Source of the DNA: an uncultured Lachnospiraceae bacterium
GTDB lineage: Bacteria > Bacillota > Clostridia > Lachnospirales > Lachnospiraceae
Direction of reading: 5' to 3'
Length of the DNA: 64,000 bases
Assembly: GCA_910585655.1 (NCBI GenBank)
Contig: CAJUFW010000001.1
Coordinates: 16,299-80,298, forward strand
Below are positions 1-8,320 of this stretch, one piece after another. A model generated the notes under the pieces. That model was not told the DNA's origin. It was given only the letters and a program-made list of their open reading frames with translations, and searched no databases. How positions within the stretch are numbered: the stretch's first letter is position 1; the number at the start of each line of letters is the position of its first letter. The translations under genes and the position numbers were made by a program.

Positions 1-1
1 A

Positions 2-193
2 AGCGTCAGCTTCCAGGTAGAGGCATCCGAGGATGTACAGATTACCTTGGGGATGGAGGAAGAAAAGGAGTACAAGGTGTTTGTCGATCAGACACAGGTC
101 GGCAAAATGAAGACCGGCTTAGGCGGTAAGCTGACCATCAGCGTCGAAATGGAAGCCGGAAGGGCGGCTGACGTGACGATTACCGAGGCATAA
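2..193 (+). CDS. C-terminal fragment of an unidentified protein upstream of radA
   Basis: The window opens inside a reading frame that runs from base 2 to a TAA at 191-193, giving 63 residues of C-terminus; the start lies outside. The fragment is rich in Glu, Val, Thr and Gly, has no membrane segment, and looks like a beta-strand-rich tail (KVFVDQTQVGKMKTGLGGK and following). It stops five bases before the radA ATG, so the two are probably co-transcribed. It resembles from memory the tail of a small Lachnospiraceae protein often labelled endosialidase and found beside radA, but that label is not a demonstrated function. The frame is clear; the identity is weak. Confidence 0.55.
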   Translation, partial: SVSFQVEASEDVQITLGMEEEKEYKVFVDQTQVGKMKTGLGGKLTISVEMEAGRAADVTITEA

Positions 194-198
194 AGACA

Positions 199-1650
199 AT
201 GGCAAAAAATAAAACAAGCTTTTTTTGCCGGGAATGCGGCAATGAGTCCGCCAAGTGGCTGGGTCAGTGTCCTGCCTGTAAAGCTTGGAACAGCTTTGTA
301 GAGGCTCCCGCCGGGGGAGCCTCGGGCGGGCTGCCGCGCGGGATTTCTTCCGGAGGATATCAGACGGCGCAGTCAGGTGGATTACGGCAGAGGGCAGGCG
401 GTAGCCAGGCGGGCATCGTAGGCGGTACGCCTTCTTCCGGCAGGTTTGGTGGCGTTACTTCTCTTTCTCAGGTATCGGTATTGGAGGACGAGCGGATTTC
501 CTCCGGGATCGGAGAACTGGATCGGGTATTAGGCGGAGGGATTGTCAAAGGCTCTCTTGTTCTGGTCGGCGGGGATCCGGGTATCGGGAAGTCCACGCTG
601 TTGCTGCAGATGTGCCGGGAGCTGACGACCAGGGAAGTATCCGTGCTGTATGTGTCCGGGGAGGAGTCTCTAAGGCAGATTCGGATGCGGGCGGATCGTT
701 TGGGCGGGTTTTCCGGAGACTTAAAGCTTCTTTGTGAAACAAGCCTTGATATCATCATTGAATTGGTGCAGACAGAGCAGCCGGATTTGGTGGTGATCGA
801 TTCGATTCAGACGATGTACCGGGAAGACATTCCTTCTGCTCCGGGCAGCGCTGCCCAGGTAAGGGAGACGACGACGGCTCTGTTAGGACTGGCGAAAGGA
901 ATGGGGATCTCTATTTTTATTGTCGGGCATGTTACCAAAGAGGGCGTAGTGGCAGGACCAAGAATGTTAGAACACATGGTGGATACCGTCTTATATTTCG
1001 AGGGAGAAAACGTGGCAGTTTACCGGCTGCTACGAGCTGTGAAAAACCGTTTTGGCTCGACCAATGAGGTCGGTGTTTTTGAAATGCAAAACAGCGGCTT
1101 GACGGAAGTAAAGAATCCTTCTGAATATATGCTTCAGGGGATGCCGGAAAATGAGCCTGGCTCCGTAGTAGCCTGTACGATGGAGGGGACGCGTCCTATT
1201 TTGGTAGAGGTGCAGGCTCTGGTCTGTCAGACCAGCTTTAACATGCCGCGCCGGACAGCCGCAGGAATCGATTATAACCGGGTAAACCTGTTGATGGCGG
1301 TGTTGGAAAAACGAGCCGGAATGTCTTTGGCGTCCTGCGACGCTTATATCAACGTAGCAGGAGGGATGCGAGTCGGCGAGCCGGCTTTGGATTTGGCGAT
1401 TGTGCTGGTGCTGATGTCCAGCTACCGGAACCGGGAGGTAAGCAACAAAACGATTGTGTTTGGCGAGGTCGGTTTGACCGGAGAAGTACGCGGTGTCAGT
1501 ATGGCAGGGCAGAGGGTAGAGGAAGCCGGAAAGTTAGGCTTTGAGACCTGTATTATGCCGGAAGTCAACCTGAGCGCAGTCAGAAGCACTAAAATGAAGC
1601 TAATCGGCGTGAAAAATATCAGAGAATTGGCGGGGAGTTTTCGTGGGTAA
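199..1650 (+). CDS. radA: DNA repair protein RadA
   Basis: RadA is a RecA-like ATPase that promotes branch migration of recombination intermediates during repair. The 483-residue protein has the family order: an N-terminal four-cysteine zinc finger (CREC at residues 10-13, then CPAC), a Gly-rich linker, a RecA-type ATPase core with Walker A GGDPGIGKS near residue 125, the diagnostic KNRFG motif near residue 282, and a Lon-protease-like C-terminal domain. Length matches the family (about 450-480) apart from the Gly/Ser-rich stretch at residues 35-80, which is longer than usual. The ATG follows the upstream gene by five bases and the last 8 bases overlap topB, indicating one transcript. Confidence 0.97.
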   Translation: MAKNKTSFFCRECGNESAKWLGQCPACKAWNSFVEAPAGGASGGLPRGISSGGYQTAQSGGLRQRAGGSQAGIVGGTPSSGRFGGVTSLSQVSVLEDERISSGIGELDRVLGGGIVKGSLVLVGGDPGIGKSTLLLQMCRELTTREVSVLYVSGEESLRQIRMRADRLGGFSGDLKLLCETSLDIIIELVQTEQPDLVVIDSIQTMYREDIPSAPGSAAQVRETTTALLGLAKGMGISIFIVGHVTKEGVVAGPRMLEHMVDTVLYFEGENVAVYRLLRAVKNRFGSTNEVGVFEMQNSGLTEVKNPSEYMLQGMPENEPGSVVACTMEGTRPILVEVQALVCQTSFNMPRRTAAGIDYNRVNLLMAVLEKRAGMSLASCDAYINVAGGMRVGEPALDLAIVLVLMSSYRNREVSNKTIVFGEVGLTGEVRGVSMAGQRVEEAGKLGFETCIMPEVNLSAVRSTKMKLIGVKNIRELAGSFRG

Positions 1651-3757
1651 AAGTCTGTTCATTTCCGAAAAGCCCAGTGTGGCGCAGGAATTTGCAAAAG
1701 CATTGAAAATCAATGGAAAAAAGCAGGATGGCTATATCGAATCAGAGGATGCCGTCGTAACTTGGTGTGTCGGGCATTTGGTAACGATGAGTTATCCGGA
1801 AATCTATGATCCGGCATTGAAGAAGTGGAATTTTCAGACGCTTCCTTTTTTGCCGGAACGTTTTTTATATGAGGTAATTCCGACAGTCAAAAAGCAATAT
1901 GAAGTAGTAAGCAAGCTGCTAAATCGAAAAGACATTGACAAAATATATGTCTGTACCGACTCCGGGCGGGAAGGGGAATATATTTATCGTCTTGTAGACG
2001 AGATGGCGCAGGTAGGGGAGAGCAAAGAAAAGCTCCGTGTATGGATTGATTCCCAGACCGAAGAGGAAATTTTGCGGGGAATCCAGGATGCAAAGCCGCT
2101 TTCCGAGTATGACAATCTGGCAAGCGCTGCCTACCTGCGGGCAAAAGAAGACTATTTGATGGGCATCAATTTTTCCAGAGCCCTTACTCTTAAATACGGC
2201 AATGCCATTATGGATTTTTTAAACAACGGCAAATGGTCAGCAGTTTCGGTTGGTCGGGTGATGACTTGTGTGCTGGGGATGGTCGTACGCCGGGAACGGG
2301 AAATCAGAGATTTTGTGGAAACGCCTTTTTACCGGGTGATTGCTACCTTTGGTAAGGAAGAGGAAACAGCGGCACAAGCACCAAAGCAGGCAACCGGGCA
2401 GACAACAGGCTCCCATACCATTGAGGGAGAATGGCGTGCCGTAGAGGGTTCCGAGTATGCTCAGTCGCCGCTCCTTTATAAAGAAAATGGATTCCGAAAA
2501 GAAGAGGATGCGAAAAAGCTGATCGAAAAGTTACTGGCATCCGGCAAACAGCCAGTCGTAGAGAAGGTAGAAAAGAAGACCGAAAAAAAGAACCCGCCAT
2601 TGCTGTACAACCTGGCGGAGCTGCAAAACGACTGTTCCAGAATGTTTAAAATCAGCCCGGACGAGACGTTAAAGATTGCACAGGAATTGTATGAAAAGAA
2701 GCTGGTGACATATCCAAGAACCGACGCCAGAGTTCTTTCCAGTGCCGTAGCAAAGGAAATTCATAAAAACCTGCAGGGGCTGACTGGTTATTCGGTGGCA
2801 TCTTTGGGAACGACGGCAGCGGAGATTTTAAAGAAGGGTTCCCATAAAAAAATCGGCAATACCCGTTATACAAACGACAAGCAGATCACCGATCACTATG
2901 CGATCATTCCGACCGGGCAGGGTTTGGGACAGCTAGGAGGCTTGACACCTCTTTCAGCAAAAGTCTATCAGGCGATCGTCAGACGGTTTTTGTGTATTTT
3001 CTTACCGCCGGCGGTCTATCAGAAATTGAATCTGATTGTAAAGATAGGAATCGAACACTTTTTTACTTCCTTTCGGCTGCTGATCGATCCGGGATATTTA
3101 AAGATCGCCAATCCTTCTGCGACACCTGCCGGTCAACCGCCTGCTTCCCAAGGAACAGCGGGTAATTCGGGAAATACAGGAGCCGGAGCAGGGAACCTGG
3201 TGCCGGGCAACCAGGAGGGCGATACGTTAGACGCTGAACTGGTGGCGTTTGCCGGAAGCTTAAAAAAAGGAATGATACTAATCCTTAAAGGCATGAACAT
3301 AAAAGAAGGAAAAACCAGTCCGCCGAAGCGTTACAATTCCGGCAGTATGATTTTAGCGATGGAAAACGCCGGGCAACTGATTGAAGATGAAGAACTGCGG
3401 GCGCAGATCAAAGGAAGCGGAATCGGCACAAGCGCGACCAGAGCGGAGATTTTAAACAAGCTGGTAAAGATCAATTATTTAAAGCTGAATAAAAAGACGC
3501 AGATCATTACACCTGCCCAGCAGGGAGAGCTGGTTTATGAGGTGGTCTATTCCTCCATCCGCTCTCTTCTAAACCCGGAACTGACGGCAAGCTGGGAAAA
3601 GGGTCTGACCTACGTCTCCGAAGGCAGCATCAGTGAAGAAGAATACATGCAGAAGCTGACCGGATTTGTTTCCCGAATGACCGAAGGCGTAAAAAAACTG
3701 GGAAACCAGTCGGCACTCCGAGGGGCATTTGACCGGGTAGCGGCATATTATAAATAA
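1643..3757 (+). CDS. topB: DNA topoisomerase III (type IA)
   Basis: Type IA topoisomerase that relaxes or decatenates DNA through a 5'-phosphotyrosine intermediate. The TOPRIM domain begins at the N-terminus (LFISEKPSVAQEF) and carries DSGREGEYIYR near residue 109; the active-site tyrosine is Y357 in YPRTDAR. Start is a GTG overlapping the end of radA by 8 bases, which implies translational coupling. The C-terminus ends soon after the core, with no Cys4 zinc fingers, as in TopB rather than TopA. Two low-complexity insertions are unusual: a Gln/Thr/Ala stretch near residues 240-260 and a Gly/Asn/Pro/Ala-rich stretch near residues 492-530. Neither hits a catalytic motif. Confidence 0.95.
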   Translation: MGKSLFISEKPSVAQEFAKALKINGKKQDGYIESEDAVVTWCVGHLVTMSYPEIYDPALKKWNFQTLPFLPERFLYEVIPTVKKQYEVVSKLLNRKDIDKIYVCTDSGREGEYIYRLVDEMAQVGESKEKLRVWIDSQTEEEILRGIQDAKPLSEYDNLASAAYLRAKEDYLMGINFSRALTLKYGNAIMDFLNNGKWSAVSVGRVMTCVLGMVVRREREIRDFVETPFYRVIATFGKEEETAAQAPKQATGQTTGSHTIEGEWRAVEGSEYAQSPLLYKENGFRKEEDAKKLIEKLLASGKQPVVEKVEKKTEKKNPPLLYNLAELQNDCSRMFKISPDETLKIAQELYEKKLVTYPRTDARVLSSAVAKEIHKNLQGLTGYSVASLGTTAAEILKKGSHKKIGNTRYTNDKQITDHYAIIPTGQGLGQLGGLTPLSAKVYQAIVRRFLCIFLPPAVYQKLNLIVKIGIEHFFTSFRLLIDPGYLKIANPSATPAGQPPASQGTAGNSGNTGAGAGNLVPGNQEGDTLDAELVAFAGSLKKGMILILKGMNIKEGKTSPPKRYNSGSMILAMENAGQLIEDEELRAQIKGSGIGTSATRAEILNKLVKINYLKLNKKTQIITPAQQGELVYEVVYSSIRSLLNPELTASWEKGLTYVSEGSISEEEYMQKLTGFVSRMTEGVKKLGNQSALRGAFDRVAAYYK

Positions 3758-3764
3758 ATTAGGC

Positions 3765-3900
3765 GTATAGCGCTTACGGAACTTAAAAACAGTAAGCGCT
3801 TGTAAGAGTACCACAGATAATATTCAGACGCGGGTCTTTGCGGCTGGATATTATCTGCCGGTAAAGGTACTCGGAAAGCGCTTACGGAACTTAAAATCAG
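3765..3900 (+). repeat. Structured leader element, unit 1 (upstream of glmS)
   Basis: Nested stem-loop seen by direct complementarity. Outer stem P1 is TAAGCGCTT (3793-3801) with AAGCGCTTA (3876-3884); P2 is GAGTACC (3806-3812) with GGTACTC (3866-3872); P3 is a 14-bp stem, 3814-3827 with 3844-3857, holding one wobble. The apical loop ACGCGGGTCTTTGCGG is flanked by CAG and CTG. The constant trailer CGGAACTTAAAA follows at 3885-3896 and also precedes the unit at 3777-3788. P1's 5' strand can alternatively pair with AGCGCTTA at 3769-3776. Function unknown; it could be a leader RNA or a DNA hairpin repeat. Confidence 0.7.
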
Positions 3901-4005
3901 CAAAAATCCGGACAGGACACAGCAAACTGTTCAGACGCTGGGTTTTGCGGCTGAATAGTTTGCTTAGGATGAAGTGTCCAGGGAGGATTTTTGCGGAACT
4001 AAAAA
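3897..4005 (+). repeat. Structured leader element, unit 2 (upstream of glmS)
   Basis: Second tandem copy of the same architecture with different stem sequences. P1 is GCAAAAATCC (3900-3909) with GGATTTTTGC (3985-3994); P2 is GGACAC (3915-3920) with GTGTCC (3974-3979); P3 is 3921-3934 with 3951-3964, fully paired with one wobble. The loop ACGCTGGGTTTTGCGG is 16 nt, as in unit 1, and the trailer CGGAACTAAAAATCAG at 3994-4009 runs directly into the glmS ribosome-binding region. Identical layout with unrelated stem sequence is the signature of selection for pairing. Confidence 0.7.
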
Positions 4006-4025
4006 TCAGAAAGGATATAGATAAT

Positions 4026-5852
4026 ATGTGTGGAATTGTTGGGTATATCGGAAAGCAGCAAGCTGCTCCGATTTTATTAGACGGGTTGTCAAAGCTGGAA
4101 TACCGGGGATATGATTCGGCAGGAATCGCGGTATTTGACGGCGGAAAAATCCAGATTGCCAAGGCGCGGGGCAGGCTTTCCGTGCTGCGGGAGCTGACCG
4201 GAGAGGGAAGTCAGGTCAAGGGAACCGTGGGCATCGGGCATACACGCTGGGCAACGCATGGCGCGCCGTCGGATATGAATTCTCATCCTCATTTCAATGC
4301 GGATGAGACGATTACGATTGTCCATAATGGAATTATTGAAAATTATCAGAAGCTAAAAGGATATCTGACAGAAAAGGGCTATCAGTTTCAGACGGAAACG
4401 GATACAGAGACGGTTGTACAGCTCATTGATTATTATTATGAGGGAGATCCGCTGGCAGCGATTGAGCGTGCAGTCAGCCGTCTGGAAGGTTCCTATGCGC
4501 TAGGTGTTTTATTTGCCGATTTTCCGGATGAATACTTTGCCGTCAGAAAGGACAGTCCTCTGGTGGTAGGTGTTTCGCCGGAGGGAAACTTTATTGCTTC
4601 GGATGTGCCAGCCTTTTTAAAATATACCAAAGAGGTCTATTTTATGGAAAATGGAGAGATTGCCCGTATTGGTCGGGATACGATCCATTTTTACAATCAG
4701 GATTTTGAAGAGATTACCAAAGAACTGGCAACGATTGACTGGGATATTGCAGCGGCGGAAAAGGGCGGCTTCGAGCATTTTATGTTAAAAGAGATCTACG
4801 AGCAGCCAAAGGCGCTGCGGGATACGATCCATCCAAGAATCAAAAACGGAGTGCTGGATTTATCGGAAACCGGGCTTTCCGAAGAGGAGATAAAACAGAT
4901 TCAAAAAATAGATATTATAGCGTGCGGTTCGGCGTATCATACGGGAGTGGCTGCCAAATATGTGTTTGAGCAGATGGCAGGAATTCCGGTTGAGGTTGAT
5001 TTGGCAAGTGAATTCCGTTACCGTAATCCGCTGCTGACAAAGGATACGTTGGTGATTATCGTCAGTCAGTCCGGAGAGACGGCAGATTCTCTGGCAGCGC
5101 TCCGGGAGGCAAAAAAGCGGGGTGCCAGGGCGCTTGGTATCGTCAATGTCGTGGGCAGCAGCATTGCCAGAGAAGCAGATAATTGTATGTATACCTGGGC
5201 AGGACCGGAAATCGCTGTAGCAACGACCAAAGCCTACAGCACTCAGCTCGTCGCCTTTTATATGCTGGCGATGTATTTTGCCAACATCAGAGGCACTATT
5301 ACCACTCCGCAATATTCACAGTTAATGGAACAGCTTACCGTTTTGCCGGAACAGGTACAGGCAATCTTGGAGGACAAAGAAAACATCCAATATTATGCAA
5401 CGCAGTACGTGGCAGCAAAGGATATCTTTTTTATCGGACGCGGCTTGGACTACGCCGCCTCCCTGGAGGGTTCACTCAAACTAAAAGAGATTTCCTATAT
5501 CCATTCCGAAGCCTATGCGGCAGGAGAATTAAAGCATGGCCCGATTGCCTTGATTGAGGACGGCACCTGGGTTACAGGACTTTTGACGCAGGAGCAGCTA
5601 TATAAAAAGACAATCAGCAACATGGTAGAGGTAAAAAGTCGTGGAGCAAAGCTTTTGGCTCTGACCAATGAAGGGAATACCGAGGTGGAACAATGCGCCG
5701 ATCTGGTGATTTATATTCCGGAAACCAGCCCTTATTTTACTGTATCGCTTGCCATTGTGCCGCTTCAGCTTCTGTCCTATTATGTAGCAGTCGGAAAAGG
5801 CTTTGACGTCGATAAGCCGCGGAACCTGGCGAAGTCGGTGACGGTGGAGTAA
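4026..5852 (+). CDS. glmS: Glutamine--fructose-6-phosphate aminotransferase (isomerizing)
   Basis: Makes glucosamine-6-phosphate from fructose-6-phosphate and glutamine, the first step to UDP-GlcNAc for peptidoglycan. The start is the ATG giving MCGIVGYIG, because Cys2 must become the N-terminal glutaminase nucleophile; longer readings into the leader are discarded. The 608-residue length matches family norms. Glutamine amidotransferase domain at about 1-220, then two SIS sugar-isomerase domains (SQSGET motif near residue 350) and the conserved C-terminal tail DVDKPRNLAKSVTVE. About 270 bases of structured repeats precede it, suggesting leader-based control; the classical glmS ribozyme core was not recognised. 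Confidence 0.97.
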   Translation: MCGIVGYIGKQQAAPILLDGLSKLEYRGYDSAGIAVFDGGKIQIAKARGRLSVLRELTGEGSQVKGTVGIGHTRWATHGAPSDMNSHPHFNADETITIVHNGIIENYQKLKGYLTEKGYQFQTETDTETVVQLIDYYYEGDPLAAIERAVSRLEGSYALGVLFADFPDEYFAVRKDSPLVVGVSPEGNFIASDVPAFLKYTKEVYFMENGEIARIGRDTIHFYNQDFEEITKELATIDWDIAAAEKGGFEHFMLKEIYEQPKALRDTIHPRIKNGVLDLSETGLSEEEIKQIQKIDIIACGSAYHTGVAAKYVFEQMAGIPVEVDLASEFRYRNPLLTKDTLVIIVSQSGETADSLAALREAKKRGARALGIVNVVGSSIAREADNCMYTWAGPEIAVATTKAYSTQLVAFYMLAMYFANIRGTITTPQYSQLMEQLTVLPEQVQAILEDKENIQYYATQYVAAKDIFFIGRGLDYAASLEGSLKLKEISYIHSEAYAAGELKHGPIALIEDGTWVTGLLTQEQLYKKTISNMVEVKSRGAKLLALTNEGNTEVEQCADLVIYIPETSPYFTVSLAIVPLQLLSYYVAVGKGFDVDKPRNLAKSVTVE

Positions 5853-5964
5853 GAAAATCGATCCATTTGAACTATTTCAAAGTCCAATCGTTCCGGACAT
5901 ACCGGAAAATTTATAAAAACCGGAGGGAGCTTTAGAGAGAAAAAGAGGGAAGGAGAGAAAAACA

Positions 5965-6651
5965 GTGATGGAACAGCTAACGATAGCGCAGTTATACGAT
6001 TTAAGCAAAACATTGGCAGGAGAGTATTTCAAACAGTTTCGGTATCCCTGGGAGGCACTTCCTGGCATCGGGGAGGAAATCAAGCGGTTAGGAGCTTTGC
6101 TGCCCGCAGAAGAATATGAACAGCGGGGAGAGGATATCTGGGTGGCAAAATCGGCAAAAGTGGCGCCGACTGCTTGTATCAACGGACCATGTATCATCGG
6201 AAAGGAAGCGGAAGTGAGGCATTGTGCGTTTATCCGTGGAAAGGCATTGATCGGAGAACATGCGGTAGTCGGGAATTCTACGGAGTTAAAAAACGTCATT
6301 TTATTTGATTCTGTTCAAGTGCCGCATTACAATTATGTCGGAGACTCGATTTTGGGCTTTAAGGCGCATATGGGAGCGGGTTCGATTACCAGCAATGTCA
6401 AATCAGATAAAACGTTAGTAACGATTCGGGTTCCTGCCGACGGAAAGGCTTTAAACGCTTGTTTGGAAACGGGATTAAAAAAAGTAGGGGCAATGCTCGG
6501 AGACTATGTAGAAGTAGGCTGTAACAGTGTGTTAAATCCGGGAACGGTGGTTGGACGAAACTGCCAGATTTATCCGCTTTCGATGGTCAGAGGGTATGTA
6601 CCAGAGGGGCATATTTACAAAAATAAAAATGAAATTGTCGGGAAAGAATAA
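5965..6651 (+). CDS. Left-handed beta-helix acyltransferase-like protein (GlmU C-terminal type)
   Basis: The 228-residue protein contains hexapeptide-repeat sequence (about residues 60-200: VAPTACINGPCIIGKEAEV, AVVGNSTELKN, VEVGCNSVLNPGTVVG), the left-handed beta-helix of the GlmU acetyltransferase and LpxA superfamily. It lacks a nucleotidyltransferase domain, so it is not full GlmU. Catalytic assignment is uncertain; proteins like this are often annotated as UDP-N-acetylglucosamine pyrophosphorylase-related. Its place directly after glmS fits an amino-sugar role. The GTG at 5965 has the better distance from AAGGAG (9 nt) than the ATG three bases later; either is possible. Confidence 0.75.
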   Translation: MMEQLTIAQLYDLSKTLAGEYFKQFRYPWEALPGIGEEIKRLGALLPAEEYEQRGEDIWVAKSAKVAPTACINGPCIIGKEAEVRHCAFIRGKALIGEHAVVGNSTELKNVILFDSVQVPHYNYVGDSILGFKAHMGAGSITSNVKSDKTLVTIRVPADGKALNACLETGLKKVGAMLGDYVEVGCNSVLNPGTVVGRNCQIYPLSMVRGYVPEGHIYKNKNEIVGKE

Positions 6652-6692
6652 TCAGGAACAAAAAATACGAACGTCAAAAGGAGAATGGTAAG

Positions 6693-7337
6693 ATGCAGGA
6701 GACAACGTTGTTGCAATTTATTAAAGCCTTATCTTCCAAGGCTCCCGTCCCAGGCGGCGGGGGAGCAAGTGCCTTGGCAGGAGCCATTGGGACGGCTTTG
6801 GCGTCTATGGTAGGGAACCTGACGTCCGGAAAGAAAAAATATGCCGAATACCAGCCGGATATCGAACGAATCTTAGAGGAAGCGGAGCGGCTGACGACAA
6901 AGCTTCTTCAGTTGATCGAGGAGGACGCCGCTGTGTTTGAGCCGCTTTCTAAGGCATATGGTCTGCCAAAAGGAACTCCGGAGGAGCTGGCGCATAAGGA
7001 AGAGGTTATGGAAGGCGCGTTGTATGAAGCCAGTCTGGTGCCGCTCCGTATAATGGAGACAGCCGTAGAAGCTATCCGGCTTCAAGAGGAGTTATCTGTC
7101 AAAGGCTCCGTTCTGGCGATCAGTGATGTAGGCGTGGGTGCAAAGCTTTTGGAAGCCGCTCTGCAGGGAGCGTCCTTAAACGTATATATCAATACAAAGC
7201 TGATGAAGAACCGGGAACAGGCAGAGGAATTAAACCAACGGGCAGAAGCCTTGATCCAAGAAGGAGCCGAACGGAGTCAGCAGGTATTTGAGGTGGTAAA
7301 GAGCCGGTTGTTAGGGACAGATGTTAAGAGAAAATAA
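6693..7337 (+). CDS. fchA: Methenyltetrahydrofolate cyclohydrolase / formiminotransferase-cyclodeaminase family
   Basis: All-helical FTCD C-terminal (cyclodeaminase/cyclohydrolase) family protein of 214 residues, about the usual length of stand-alone FchA. The N-terminal PVPGGGGASALAGAIGTALASM segment is the family hallmark. It should convert 5,10-methenyl-THF and 10-formyl-THF or act on formimino-THF. The next gene is folD, which also has cyclohydrolase activity, and fhs lies at 25.5 kb, so together they link formate to methylene-THF. ATG follows AAAAGGAG by a normal spacing. Without a neighbouring formiminotransferase, an FchA role is preferred over histidine breakdown. Confidence 0.85.
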   Translation: MQETTLLQFIKALSSKAPVPGGGGASALAGAIGTALASMVGNLTSGKKKYAEYQPDIERILEEAERLTTKLLQLIEEDAAVFEPLSKAYGLPKGTPEELAHKEEVMEGALYEASLVPLRIMETAVEAIRLQEELSVKGSVLAISDVGVGAKLLEAALQGASLNVYINTKLMKNREQAEELNQRAEALIQEGAERSQQVFEVVKSRLLGTDVKRK

Positions 7338-7430
7338 CGATTACGTCATAAGCAGGAACTTACTACGAAATAAAAACGAGAGTATGACAGGGAAGGAGGA
7401 AGACCGACGCTTTGTTTAAGCCTTGTTTAC

Positions 7431-8306
7431 ATGCAGCCGGTCGTTTGTGTGATGGAACTTATCAAAGGTAGAGAGGTCGTAGCGGCTCTTAATAAAAGAC
7501 TGACCGAAGAGGTGGAACAACTGACGGCTGCCGGAAAGCGCCCTCCTAAGTTAGCGATTCTGCGGGTAGGAGAGCAGCCGGATCAGATTTCCTATGAACG
7601 CGGAGCCGGGAAGCGGATGGATAAGATTGGAATTTCCCATCAGGAATATGTTTATCCGGGGGATATTGACCAGGAACGATTTTACCAGGAGTTTGACCGT
7701 ATTAACGCCGATCCGGAAATCGACGGTATATTGCTGCTTCGTCCGCTTCCTGCACATTTAAAGGAAAAAGAGCTGGAGCGCCGCATCGATCCGGCTAAGG
7801 ATATGGACGGTATCAGCCCGATGAATCAGGCGAAAGTAATGGCAGGCGAAGCGGATGGTTTTGCTCCTTGCACGCCGGAGGCAGTCCTGGAACTGCTAGA
7901 CTATGCCGGAATAGAACTAAGCGGAAAACGTGTGACAGTCGTCGGTCGAAGTATGGTCGTTGGAAAGCCGTTGGCGCTGCTGTTACTAAACCGCCATGCA
8001 ACGGCTACAGTCTGTCATACCAGGACGAAAGATCTTGCGGCAGAGTGTCAGAGAGCCGAGATTTTGATTGCTGCTGCCGGGAAAGCAAAGCTGCTGACTG
8101 CCGAGCATGTAGGAGAGCAGGCAGTGGTCGTAGATGTGGGCATCAACGTAGCAGAAGACGGGACGCTTTGCGGTGACGTAGACTTTGCTTCGGTAGAGAC
8201 CGCCGGTAAAGCGGCGGCGATTACGCCTGTACCCGGAGGCGTCGGCACCGTCACAACGTCTGTTCTGGCAAAACATGTACTAGAGGCAAGGCTGCGGAAC
8301 TCGTAA
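7431..8306 (+). CDS. folD: Bifunctional methylenetetrahydrofolate dehydrogenase / methenyl-THF cyclohydrolase
   Basis: FolD interconverts methylene-, methenyl- and 10-formyl-THF using NAD(P). Recognised by the Rossmann segment VTVVGRSMVVGKPLALLL (about residues 165-182), KDMDGISPMNQAK, and the C-terminal TPVPGGVGTVTTSVL. Length of about 290 is standard. Start is ambiguous: ATG 7431 is the longest in-frame choice, but the protein could begin at ATG 7452 (MELIKGREVV), which aligns better with known FolD N-termini; the only strong ribosome-binding site (AAGGAGGA at 7393-7400) is about 30 nt before 7431. The catalytic lysine region near residues 55-70 reads SYERGAGKRMDKIGI, where Tyr and Lys positions look conserved. 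Confidence 0.93.
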   Translation: MQPVVCVMELIKGREVVAALNKRLTEEVEQLTAAGKRPPKLAILRVGEQPDQISYERGAGKRMDKIGISHQEYVYPGDIDQERFYQEFDRINADPEIDGILLLRPLPAHLKEKELERRIDPAKDMDGISPMNQAKVMAGEADGFAPCTPEAVLELLDYAGIELSGKRVTVVGRSMVVGKPLALLLLNRHATATVCHTRTKDLAAECQRAEILIAAAGKAKLLTAEHVGEQAVVVDVGINVAEDGTLCGDVDFASVETAGKAAAITPVPGGVGTVTTSVLAKHVLEARLRNS

Positions 8307-8320
8307 TGGAGGTATAAGGT

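Noticed and set aside
3776-3890. CcpA cre-like sites (GGAAAGCGCTTACG, AGTAAGCGCTTGTA)
   Set aside because: Each matches about 12 of 14 consensus positions, but the bases are the arms of stem P1 and units 2 and 3 have no such match, so pairing explains them better. A secondary role is not excluded.
3758-4025. glmS ribozyme upstream of glmS
   Set aside because: The conserved AGCGCCAGAACT core and the downstream pseudoknot sequences were not found; the GCGCTTACGGAACTT words belong to the repeat element that also occurs before transketolase.
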